Origin: Leishmania martiniquensis
Taxonomy: Eukaryota > Euglenozoa > Kinetoplastea > Trypanosomatida > Trypanosomatidae
Direction of reading: 5' to 3'
Assembly: GCF_017916325.1 (NCBI RefSeq)
Contig: NC_090169.1
Location: 624,001 to 688,000, forward strand
DNA length: 64,000 nucleotides
Numbering within the stretch: position 1 is the stretch's first letter; every line of letters starts with the position of its first letter. The notes beneath the pieces were generated by a model, which searched no databases, was not told the origin of the DNA, and worked only from the letters and a program-made list of their open reading frames with translations. Position numbers and translations under genes: made by a program. This document shows, one piece after another, positions 51,404-60,591 of this stretch.

Positions 51404-54355
51404 TCACTGCAAGGAAACGCGCAGTCGCACGTAGCCGATCGTATTCGATTCGATATCTGACGACAGCGGCCCTACCACGCTCTCGGGCGCCCGCTCGCAC
51501 ACGACACGGTAATATCCATCCAGCGTCTTGAGATAGCGCAGCGGGCGGAGGTCGACCCGGCATGTGCCCATGTACGCCGCACATTCCCAAAAGTGTTCCT
51601 CCCGCTGACGAAAAGTCATCCCGCGCGCGCTGCCTTTCCCGCCGCTGGCATCGCCACTCACCGTGGAGGCGTGCCGGGAAAGGTCAGAGTGCCACACGCT
51701 CAGCTGTAGCTCCTCCAGCACGTCGGCCAGACCGTGCGTCACAGGGGCCGTCGCTGTACAGCCACCCGCGGGTACAGTCATCTCAGGCAGTTGCACGATT
51801 ACTTCGTAATTGTATTCCGGGTTGCTGCTCTCCTCTGCGACAGCGCTGCGGTCGTAAAAGCCGCCGTGCGCCTCGTCAACGTACCAGTCGCGGATCAGTT
51901 CTCTGCTAGACGATGGCGCACTGACGCTGCATGAGGAAGACGCTGCCACATTTGGTTTCGTCCACATCGTGTCTGCGACACGGTACACCTCCTCAATGGT
52001 GACAAAGGAGTTTGGCTCGGCGTAGCTGATCGCGCCGTCGACGCCTACCTCCGGTATTGAGCGCGGCCGTGCGGACACGATGGGGAAGTGGCTACCACCG
52101 CTCCCCGTTGCACCACCGCTGCGACGACCTTGTGCCACCGCTACACGCGGCAGCTCGACGGCACTGTGCACTACAATGCGCAAGCGCCGCCGCTCTTTCA
52201 CACCACTGGACGGCAACTCGTCCGCCGGGGACTGCGAGGCGTGCAGAGGATAGGCGACTGAGACGGGGCTGAGATCTTCTCCAGCCGATGCATCCTGCAC
52301 TCGGCGAAGTCCAGCAGGGGACCTCTGCAGCGACGTATTGGCGCTAGACTCCTTCGCCGGCCGAGCGGCCTCAGCAGGTGCGGGGATGCTGCTGAGCGGG
52401 GCGGAGTCACTTGCCGGCGTTTGGAGGGGCCTTTTGGGAGTACCTCGGATGGGATTAGCCGATCGTGGATGCCGCTGGTGAGGAGGAGCGGAATCTAGCA
52501 GGGTGGTGGTGGTGGTGCTGCCCGCACCATGGTGCCGTACCAGTACTTCGAGGTGCGCAAAGACGTTGGACACGTCGGCTACAGGGTCTCGAAAGACAAC
52601 AGCACGCGATTGGTGGTAAAGCCCGATTACCGAGAGCCCGAGCAGCTCTTCCTTCGCCACGTGCCGTGGCCCCTGCGTCTCCCACGCGTCGCTTTCCTTC
52701 TCCAGCTCTCGCGCGTCCATCACCTTGTACGCCTCGACAACGAGTTTACTGCGATCTTCGAAAAAGCTGCAGACGTCAAAATGCAGGCAAATGGACGGCT
52801 GCTGCACAGGCACAGGGTGCACAAAGGACGAGAGAGAGCCAGTGCAAGGCTCCAAGGTTGTAATGTCGCTACTAAGGCGGACATTGATGCGAATCTTGTG
52901 CAAGTCCGCTGTGAAGGTGGTCTGCGCAAAGGAGAAGTTGGAGAAGCACAGCTCCACGGCAGCTTGCATGCCGTGGACGCTGCCGCTGTTCGTAATGGGC
53001 AGCACCTCTACCGCAGTATCGCACGCCGCTGTGACGGCTGAACTACGGACTAGGTGCTGCTCCGCTCCTGCCTGCACGGAAGGCGAGCTGTTTGATAGTG
53101 GTGCCTGCGGCTGCACGCCCCGCCGGTCGCGTGCTTCGGCATCCTTTTGCATCTGCAGCGCAAACTTTTCTTCATCACTGCCCTCTGACGTGTAAGCGGC
53201 GTCGCTTCTCTCGCTGGCGATGTCATCGACGCCCTTCGCAAGCATGCCGGATCCTGCATCGTCGAAGTTCACGTGGCCCTGACCGACTCGTCGCGCTCCG
53301 GCAGCTGCCACTTCGACCGACGTGTCAGCATCGTCGATGCTCAAGCCGCGAGCGGCCGCCTCCATCTGAGCACGCAGGCGCAGCCCTTGCTGAAGCAGCT
53401 GCTGTGTGATGGCCGACTTGTTCTGAAGCAGAGCTGTGCCGTGGTAACCCGGGTGCTGCCTGTGAGATCTGCGCGTACGCGTCGTTTCTGTGGAGTATGG
53501 GGCGACTAGGGAGACAGACGATTCGCCTGCGGCCGTTTCTGCAGATGTCGAGGATGTCTCAGTGGGTGGGTGCGCGGCGTCCTCCCCAGTGCGCCCAGGA
53601 TGACGGTAAGAGCGGCGCGTCTTGGCCTGTGGAAGTGGTACACGACGGCCATCTTTGTCCTCGTGACGCTTGTGCTTGCTCGCCGCCGTCGGCTCCGCTG
53701 ACGGTTGCCGCGAGCTCGGGTAGTACTCTACGGTGACTGTGAGCTTTAGCTTGCCTACGGGAAGTTCCGAAAACTTGCACGACCCTGCTTCTTCAACAGA
53801 GAGACGGGAACGCCGGTGCATTACCGGAAACCACCCTTTCACAGGGCGACCAGGCTGGAGCGCGTCAAGAGCGATTCTGCACCTTCCCACCGTGACAGGG
53901 GGACGGCCGCTGTAGCTTGACGGCACAAACACATCAACCTGTACCCCCTGCTGCGGCGATGCCGTCATGCGCTCTAAATACGCCACAAACTGCGTCGCCG
54001 CCATCTTGATTGGGTACACCATTGTCACCGGGCCGCGCCGCAGCTGTGGCGTGGCTGGCTGCCCTTGCGCAGAGGGTCGTGTTTCACCCCAAAAAATAGG
54101 ACCTATGCAGCAGTGGTCGACTGGCACCACGAAGCGGTTCGGGCTCCGCGAGGGCAACGCCGCGGTGGCCTCTGTCACGCCAAGTGCGGCTGGTGCGGCG
54201 GCACCGTCAAAGCCGGGGGACTCGAATAGATGCACCAAAGGGCTGTGGTTGATGGCTTCATCGTCTAGGATGAGCTGATCTACGCGAAGACGCAGCTCTC
54301 CCCTCGTGGGAGCGACGAGGCCAGGCGGCAGTGGGGTACCGTACGAGACCCTCAT
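51404..54355 (-). CDS. C2CD3-like centriole/basal-body C2-domain protein
   Basis: 983 residues from the ATG at 54355. The N-terminal about 215 residues look like the N-terminal C2 of C2CD3. They start LPPGLVAPTRGELRLRV at 9-25. FWGETRP lies at 88-94, matching the WWGE..RP motif. YPIKMAATQFVAYLERM lies at 114-130, then VGRCRIALDALQPGRPVKGWFPV, and a closing strand GKLKLTVTVEYY at 201-212. In animals C2CD3 is a distal centriole protein required for centriole elongation and cilium formation. A low-complexity linker (about 215-450) is followed by a probable second C2-like domain (about 460-610), another linker, and a C-terminal C2-like region (about 720-983, starting RRRLRIVVHSAVELP). A basal-body location in this organism is inferred by homology. 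Animal C2CD3 is over twice as long. Confidence 0.8.
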   Translation of the reverse strand: MRVSYGTPLPPGLVAPTRGELRLRVDQLILDDEAINHSPLVHLFESPGFDGAAAPAALGVTEATAALPSRSPNRFVVPVDHCCIGPIFWGETRPSAQGQPATPQLRRGPVTMVYPIKMAATQFVAYLERMTASPQQGVQVDVFVPSSYSGRPPVTVGRCRIALDALQPGRPVKGWFPVMHRRSRLSVEEAGSCKFSELPVGKLKLTVTVEYYPSSRQPSAEPTAASKHKRHEDKDGRRVPLPQAKTRRSYRHPGRTGEDAAHPPTETSSTSAETAAGESSVSLVAPYSTETTRTRRSHRQHPGYHGTALLQNKSAITQQLLQQGLRLRAQMEAAARGLSIDDADTSVEVAAAGARRVGQGHVNFDDAGSGMLAKGVDDIASERSDAAYTSEGSDEEKFALQMQKDAEARDRRGVQPQAPLSNSSPSVQAGAEQHLVRSSAVTAACDTAVEVLPITNSGSVHGMQAAVELCFSNFSFAQTTFTADLHKIRINVRLSSDITTLEPCTGSLSSFVHPVPVQQPSICLHFDVCSFFEDRSKLVVEAYKVMDARELEKESDAWETQGPRHVAKEELLGLSVIGLYHQSRAVVFRDPVADVSNVFAHLEVLVRHHGAGSTTTTTLLDSAPPHQRHPRSANPIRGTPKRPLQTPASDSAPLSSIPAPAEAARPAKESSANTSLQRSPAGLRRVQDASAGEDLSPVSVAYPLHASQSPADELPSSGVKERRRLRIVVHSAVELPRVAVAQGRRSGGATGSGGSHFPIVSARPRSIPEVGVDGAISYAEPNSFVTIEEVYRVADTMWTKPNVAASSSCSVSAPSSSRELIRDWYVDEAHGGFYDRSAVAEESSNPEYNYEVIVQLPEMTVPAGGCTATAPVTHGLADVLEELQLSVWHSDLSRHASTVSGDASGGKGSARGMTFRQREEHFWECAAYMGTCRVDLRPLRYLKTLDGYYRVVCERAPESVVGPLSSDIESNTIGYVRLRVSLQ

Positions 54356-54441
54356 GCCTGATGCCGAGAGCCTGGTGGAAAGACGAATGCAGCCACGTAT
54401 ACAGCTGCTTCCTCCGCCCTTGGATTCTGCTTTATGCCCGT

Positions 54442-54502
54442 CTCGGTTGAATCAGACACAGAAGCGCCGCGGCAAAGGGGGCGAGAAGGGAGGCGACACG
54501 AA
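54442..54502 (-). promoter_or_regulatory. Candidate spliced-leader acceptor for the C2CD3-like gene
   Basis: A C/T-rich tract on the minus strand (about 54502-54468) is followed by its first AG at 54443-54442, giving an 86-nt 5' UTR. Confidence 0.4.
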
Positions 54503-55065
54503 TACCTATGGTGTCGCACAACAAAACTAACGGGAACGGAGGTTCGCGCTGCTGACGCGGTCGCGCGGCCACGAAAGAAAAAAAAGAAGAAAGGGCCCGA
54601 CAGACGCGCCAAAGGTGCAATGGAACTTACAAGCGCTAAGCCGCACGACGCCCTCTGCGCCCCGACAGAGCAAGAGAGCAGAGAGGGGTGGACGGCGTTA
54701 GTGGTGTGGTGATAACCTGTACAACTACAACTGGAAAAAAAAAGACGTCGAACTACAGAAGAGGGGCAGGGGGCGGGCGTGGAGAGAGAGAGAAAGGTGC
54801 CGACGTGGATGTTTGGCCGCGGCTGTCTGGGCGTCAATGTAGGAGTATGCAGGAACGTGTGCGTCCGTTAAAGCATGACGGAGACAGGGGTGAGGGAGGG
54901 GGTGGGAAGGAGCTAAAGAGGGGCCTGGGCGGAGAAGGGGCAGGGGGCGGCAGGAGACAGACCACGACCAACCAAAGAGGGAGGGTGACGGGGTGAGGCG
55001 CCTGTATTGAGCAAAACGAAAGAACAACAGACACCCCCGAAAAAAAACGGAAGAAACAAAGGCCC

Positions 55066-55102
55066 AACACACACGCGCACACACACACATATATATATAT
55101 AT
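55066..55102. repeat. CA/TA composite microsatellite
   Basis: An interrupted CA tract runs directly into about six TA units. Confidence 0.9.
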
Positions 55103-56830
55103 GCGAAGGCAGAGGCAAATTATACACGAAAACTGATGGCGGGAGGGAGGAGCCCTCCTTTCCCCCCTCCCACACAGAACGGCGGAAGACTGTCGAGGAC
55201 GCGGGGGTATTAGGTGCGGTAAAGAGCAAGGAGCAGAGGGGGGGGGAAGGCGCGAGGAGAGGAGCTGAGATCGCGACGAAGAGCCCAGCGGTAAGACAGC
55301 AGAGGAGAAACGGTGCGGCGTAAGAACGTAATGGTGCTTATGTGCACGTCGATATGCCTGCCTTGCTGTGGCGCAGATGCGCGGGAAGTGACTGGGCACG
55401 TGCGCTCTGTTTTCTCCCGCTTTTTTTTCCACTCGCGTGGAAAGACCTAGGAAAAAAAAAGAGGAATGGGCCTGCACAGCGGCCTGCAGAATGACCAAAA
55501 CAATACAGAGAGAGAGATAAGCTGACAGAGGTGCACCAGTCGCGAAACTGACCTGCCCGAATCCCCGCGCCGTTCCGTGAATGGGGCGAAAGGGATGGAT
55601 AATTCAGCGCTTCTTCTTCTCTTTGCTGTCTATTAAAGTGAGCTGAAACAGCTGATTCGTGCAAGGCAAAAAAGGAAAGCGCAGCCACAAACCCTCAGCA
55701 GCTTTCCTGATTTCCTTTTTTGTGTTTCTGCAGCGCTTGTGCCTGTGTGGCGGTGTGTATGCGTGCGTGAGAAACCGTCGTGGCGGCCTTCCACCACAGC
55801 AGTGTTTTATTATTGCTGAGGGACACGTGGTGTCCTTATGGAGGCTCTCCTATGTGCACCCCTTTTCTTCTTTTCGTTTGCTGCTTTTCTACCGATCGAC
55901 AGTCAGTTCAGATGCAGTCGAAGAGGCAGCGGCTCTCGCTTGCGGAGAAAACGCGGCGCTAGGGGAAGGGGGGAGAGGGAGAGCGGCGTGGCAGCGTTAG
56001 CTCATGGGCAAAGCGCGGTCCGGTGTGCGTCAAAGCGTGGCGAGAAACAGTACAAGAAGCGAGGAGGAGTTTGCGACGATGGCGAGCACGCGACACAGCA
56101 CTACTCCTTTTTCTTCTCCGCTTTACAAGCAGGAGAAGGTCAGCACGCTTCGCGCTTTTACCCCTCACTTCGAGACAAGAGAGCAACGCGACGTGGGGCA
56201 TGTGAGACACGGAGAGTGGCGAATGTATTTGCGGCACTGTAGCTGGTTACTGCGTGCACGCGTCCGAGAGAGCGAGGGAGGGGGGGAGCTGTATGGACGA
56301 GGCTGTGTGACGAGCAGGAAGGATCACCCACACTTCGCACTCTTTTGTTGTTTCGTTGAATGAGAACGCACACGCGTCACCCATATGCTGCAAGTCATGC
56401 CGCTGCACCCAGACAAAGAGCCGCGTCGTGCTTCACCTCTACCCGCGCGCTCTGCCTTCGCAGGCTGTAGCGTGGGGGGGCGAAGAAAAGGCGTTCAAGA
56501 CAGGAAAACCCACAAGAAGGCACCGCCACAACGGCAATACGGTCACAGGACTGCGGCCACCGCATAGAAGTACGTGCACCACGCTTCAAGACAGGCGACA
56601 TGACGTTTTCAGAAAACAACAGCATCACAAGAGATGCGTGGCGCTGCTGAGTGCAGACCTGAAAAAGAAAAACAAAGAAGACAAAAATGTTAGGCAACAC
56701 TCAACGAGGGACTCGAAGGATTACTGAGCAGCAACACAGAGAGAGAGCGGCGCAGTCCGCAGGTTGCGATGTGTAGGGGACTGAGACACAGGGAACTATC
56801 ATCAGACAACTCACATCAACATCAGCGAAG

Positions 56831-56852
56831 ACACACACACACACACGCACAT
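56831..56852. repeat. CA/TG microsatellite
   Basis: About ten CA units with one interruption, in the 3'-UTR-type sequence downstream of the R3H gene. Confidence 0.85.
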
Positions 56853-57388
56853 ACACAAACAAGAGCAACCGAGGGATGCGCAAACCCACCAAAGCCGCAC
56901 CAAAAGTCATATATGACACTGTTGCTGTTGGGTCTTGTGATGGTCCTGCGTTGAGATGTGCCTGAAGCTTTACAGAAGGAGATTGCAGGGAAAGGGCGGT
57001 AGTGGCAGGCGTACGTAGAGAGGGCGGCCTTGAAAAAAAAGAAAGAGTGCCCATCCCTGCCGCTCACCAGCACTCCGGTAGAGGGACGGGGGGTGGGGGC
57101 GGGAGGGGAAGGACAAGTGATCGATGTATCAGGGGGAAGAGGAGGGGAGGAGGAACAAACGCTGAGCAATCCACGTACGGCTCTTCCGGAGGCGTCAGCA
57201 GCAGCTTACGACAGAATCGAAGAAGAGAGGAAGAGATGCTTTGCTACTGTCAGCCACGATTCTGACGCGATGTCACCTGTGTATCTACCGAGTTACCCAT
57301 CGGCTTCGTATATGTCATCTACAGTAATTACAACAGCAGCCTCTACCGCCCCATGGGGCCAGCACCGATCGTTTTCTTCAGATTTCAC

Positions 57389-59407
57389 TCATCGGCAGGT
57401 GGAGAGGTTGTCCTGCGACGCTTCCGCGGAGCGCACTCTATCTGCCTTACGGAGCTTCTTCCGCTGTGTCGCTGTCAAAGAGGGCTCAAGTGACCCCACG
57501 TCTGACACGGCAACAGTACTTGCCTCATCCAACTGCTTCACAGCGTCCTCTTGCTGCTCCGCCGAGAGCGTCAAGCGCAGCATCGGCATGTAGAACGGAA
57601 GCGGATCGGTGGTCGTCTGCTTGCAAGTCGAGATGCGAAAAACGGTTGGGTTGCTCAGCCCACTTTCCACCTTCGCAGCGCTGTCCACGTTTTCAAGTGG
57701 CACCTTTGCACTCCGGCCGGCGTCAGCGCTGCGAGTCGGCTGGGCCCCCCCGTTCGGCATAGCCGGTGCGTTGAGGTCAAGAGGCGACATCACATCTGCC
57801 CCGTTTACCCCTGCCTTTCTACCAAAGATGTCATCCTCTAGCACCAGCGCCGGCGGTGGTGCACCCGTGGCAGGCGTTGGCGCCATGTGCGGTGTCGTCT
57901 GGGCGGAGAGACTGTGTTTCGCGGGTAGGTGATGACGGTTGCGTTTCAGGACGAGCAGGAGCGGCACGTGAGGTGGGTTGACCGCGCGAACACCGCGCCG
58001 GCGCGTTTTGGGGAGAGAGACGTATGTTAGCTTTGTCCCACTTCCATCCATCACGGTGCGGGACTCGGACACGAGGAGGTAGTACGCAGCGACGCCGTGG
58101 CAGATGAGCCGCCCGTACCCGTCTCGAAAGTGGAAGACGAGCGATTCGGGTGACTTGGAGGCGCTCTTGACAAAGGCCGAAAAATGTACCTCGAGGTCTT
58201 CGATCTGCTGCGTGAGGAATTCGCTGTTCAAGGCGTGCTGCAACTCGCCGCGGAGACGCGTGTTGAGGCCCTGAAAGCGCGCCTCTGGCGAGTCAGGATC
58301 CAGCGGCGCTCGTACGTTGCGTAGCGGTGGCGCTAGCATTTTGGGGTGTATTCGCAGTCGCTCGAACTCCAGCAGCTGCTCTTCGCCTTCGAGGTCGAAT
58401 GCGTCCATGACCGCCTTCGGCAAATCAGTAAAAGCCGGCCCCACAGGCGTCCCCGACTCCTCTGGCTTCACCTTGCGCCACTTTCGCGCCTTGGCGAGAA
58501 TATCTTTCGCCAGTTCATGTGCGAAATAGTCGTTCAGCAGACGGTTGCGCACCTTGCGGTTTTTCGGGGCGCGAATGCCCGGGTACTTTTTGTACCTCGG
58601 GCGATTCAAGTGGATCTTCCGATTGCCCTTGACCTCCGCGTCCGTCAGGGGCCGCCTCGCCCGTGGGTCCAGCACCGTTGGGTCTGATATCTCCGTGCGC
58701 TTGCGAACAAAGCTGTTATCGACGTCGCTCGGTTCCGAGTAGTCCTCCCGCATCAGTATCAAATCGCCATCGCTGCTGTAGCCAACGCTGCGGACGTGGA
58801 TCTGCCGCTTGCCGTGGCGGTATAGGTCGTAGGTGTGAAAGTGCACCTCTTGGTCGTACTGCATCGACCCGTTCTGGATCGTCATGCGCTCCGTTGCTTC
58901 CTGCCGCAGCGCCTCTGTTGCCGTCTGCTGGATTGGAAAACTATCTGTCACGTTCATTTGGTGGGCCGTGCGGCTCTTCTTCTGGTAGCGCGGCGTGATG
59001 AGGGGTACGGCGGTGGTGCGGGGCCCAAGTGGTGGCGTGCTTGTCGCTGCCGTGGATTGCGCCGATGATGACGAGGAGGAGGAACGCTGCCGTGGATGCG
59101 GTGAAGGTGCCGCTGCTCTGCAGAAACTCGGGGGTAGCTGTGGGGGCTGCACTGGAGACCCTGGCAGGCCGCCGGCACGGGGGCCAGAGAACGCTGCCGG
59201 AGCCATAGGAGAGGAGAGGCTGTGAAAAGGGGGATTGCCGTGCTGGTAGCTTGTGTGTGTCACTTGAAACCCCTTCGAAGAGCTGATCGCTGTCATCGTG
59301 GTGTTGGCTGCCGTGGCTGTCGATTCCACGGTGGCGGTGGGCGCCGACGTCGCCTTCGGTATTTCTTCCGGCCGCGGAGAGGCAGGGTCGGACTCGGCGG
59401 CAAACAT
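57389..59407 (-). CDS. R3H-motif protein, R3HDM4-like candidate
   Basis: 672 residues from the ATG at 59407 (MFAAESDPAS). The frame extends to 59479 but begins there with GTG, so this first ATG was chosen. Residues about 1-150 are Ser/Pro/Ala-rich. A conserved-looking charged domain spans about 150-400. It has a very basic part (KGNRKIHLNRPRYKKYPG, then RKVRNRLLNDYFAHELA) like the N-terminal R3H-associated region of R3HDM4-type proteins. Near residue 432 the sequence GRLICHGVAAYYLL carries the Arg-x-x-x-His spacing of an R3H motif, which in other proteins binds single-stranded nucleic acid. Just after it lie a basic TRRRGVR patch and a low-complexity C-terminal part with a basic segment (QRKKLRKADR). 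Nucleic-acid binding is inferred. The family call rests on the motif and layout only. Confidence 0.75.
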   Translation of the reverse strand: MFAAESDPASPRPEEIPKATSAPTATVESTATAANTTMTAISSSKGFQVTHTSYQHGNPPFHSLSSPMAPAAFSGPRAGGLPGSPVQPPQLPPSFCRAAAPSPHPRQRSSSSSSSAQSTAATSTPPLGPRTTAVPLITPRYQKKSRTAHQMNVTDSFPIQQTATEALRQEATERMTIQNGSMQYDQEVHFHTYDLYRHGKRQIHVRSVGYSSDGDLILMREDYSEPSDVDNSFVRKRTEISDPTVLDPRARRPLTDAEVKGNRKIHLNRPRYKKYPGIRAPKNRKVRNRLLNDYFAHELAKDILAKARKWRKVKPEESGTPVGPAFTDLPKAVMDAFDLEGEEQLLEFERLRIHPKMLAPPLRNVRAPLDPDSPEARFQGLNTRLRGELQHALNSEFLTQQIEDLEVHFSAFVKSASKSPESLVFHFRDGYGRLICHGVAAYYLLVSESRTVMDGSGTKLTYVSLPKTRRRGVRAVNPPHVPLLLVLKRNRHHLPAKHSLSAQTTPHMAPTPATGAPPPALVLEDDIFGRKAGVNGADVMSPLDLNAPAMPNGGAQPTRSADAGRSAKVPLENVDSAAKVESGLSNPTVFRISTCKQTTTDPLPFYMPMLRLTLSAEQQEDAVKQLDEASTVAVSDVGSLEPSLTATQRKKLRKADRVRSAEASQDNLSTCR

Positions 59408-59411
59408 CCCG

Positions 59412-59432
59412 CTCAAGCAGGAAAACCGAGGT
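59412..59432 (-). promoter_or_regulatory. Weak candidate spliced-leader acceptor for the R3H gene
   Basis: On the minus strand CTCGGTTTTCCTGCTTGAG ends with the AG at 59413-59412, only 4 nt before the ATG at 59407. The tract is short and an upstream site cannot be excluded. Confidence 0.3.
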
Positions 59433-59879
59433 GCGGCGCGTGCGTGTAGCAGTGGGAATTGCCCTCCGTGGAGGCACACGAGTTCTTCAGCCTGCGTCTT
59501 TGGCGGAGATGGCGGCGCACGCTTCTCTGCTCCGCTGAGAGGCAGGTAAGGTGTCGGGCCTCAACAGATGCTCTCCACGGCTGATGGAGACGACCCGGGG
59601 TTCTATGCGTGGCCTCTCGCGCGCTGGTGTCGGTGCTACCTGAGGTGGCGAAGCTGCTTCACGCAGGGTACGGAAGCAGATAACCACCAAGAAAAGGGGT
59701 GCGTGAGCCTTCGCGGTGACCTCTCTCAATGTGCGCCAGTATGCGCCGCGTCTCCGTAAATGGGAAAATGTCGGGTGGGCTGCTGTCTAAATTACATGTG
59801 TATTTGCGGCGGCCCCTTTCTTTTTCTTCGTTTTACCGGCGGCTGCCGCGCTGCAGCCGAACCGTACGAGGCGCGTCAG

Positions 59880-59898
59880 GTGTGTGTGTGTGTGTGTT
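59880..59898. repeat. GT/CA microsatellite
   Basis: About eight GT units in the spacer upstream of the R3H gene. Confidence 0.85.
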
Positions 59899-60244
59899 GG
59901 TGAGGGGGTGGGGGCGATTGCAGATGGAGGATCGAAGAAATCAAAAAAAAAGGAGAAGTGCACCTCAAAGAATGATCGCAGACGTGAGAGCACGAGAGCT
60001 GTCAGCTAGGGTGAGACGCGCCCGCCATGATGATTTCGCCATCCCCTGAATGCCTGCCTCTATCATCCGTGCGCGTTTCCTTCTCTCGCATATCCTTTGG
60101 GCAAAGCGCCGGCAAGGGTCAAACGACGACCGTGCTGGAGCACATCTGCGCGGCCTCCCCTCAAGGTGTCAGCGCCAAGTGGGCGCCATTCGCAATGAGA
60201 AAGGCGGGAGAGCTTCTCCCACACTGAGGACAGGAGCGGAAGAA

Positions 60245-60295
60245 AGGCGCCCAAGAAGCAACGTTGTCTCGCAAACTTCTGCTTCTTGGGCGCCT
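60245..60295. repeat. Perfect inverted repeat, 16-bp arms, 19-nt loop
   Basis: Left arm 60245-60260 (AGGCGCCCAAGAAGCA) is exactly complementary in reverse to the right arm 60280-60295, with a 19-nt loop between. In RNA from either strand this forms a stable GC-rich hairpin. It lies in the presumed 3' UTR of the 60592-62760 gene, before the R3H gene. Confidence 0.9.
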
Positions 60296-60591
60296 GGCTG
60301 CTCCTTCTGTGCCGGCACCATCGGGGAGTTGGCTGCTGCTGGTGCGGCGCAACGTCTACCTGACTTCCTCGCGCGTGGCAGCCAGGGCGACAGGAGAAAT
60401 CCAGGCACTGGCATCTGACGCGGGATTTCATACCAGAACAAATATATGTATCTATTTATCACTCGCACAACACAACCCATCCGCGAGGATACCGCTCCCA
60501 CCGTTATTTCCGGCAGGCGCAACAAAAAAGGGCGCCCGCCCCCTCCCTTCCCAAGGTGGCGCTTTACTTTTCCCTGCATTTCCTCAGACGT

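Larger units (their letters stand above)
54356..57388. other. Long intergenic spacer, 3 kb
   Basis: No credible gene. Strongly purine-rich + strand from about 54560 to 55330, with G and A runs and a CA/TA composite repeat at 55066-55102, then mixed sequence. A CA repeat lies at 56831-56852 and purine-rich sequence at 57020-57240. Read as 5' leader of the C2CD3-like gene and a long 3' UTR of the R3H gene. Confidence 0.55.
59408..60591. other. Intergenic spacer with a perfect hairpin
   Basis: No credible gene. Next to the R3H gene is its leader. A GT repeat lies at 59880-59898, and a perfect 16-bp inverted repeat at 60245-60295 lies about 300 nt downstream of the stop of the PPR-like gene, in its 3' UTR. 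Confidence 0.6.
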
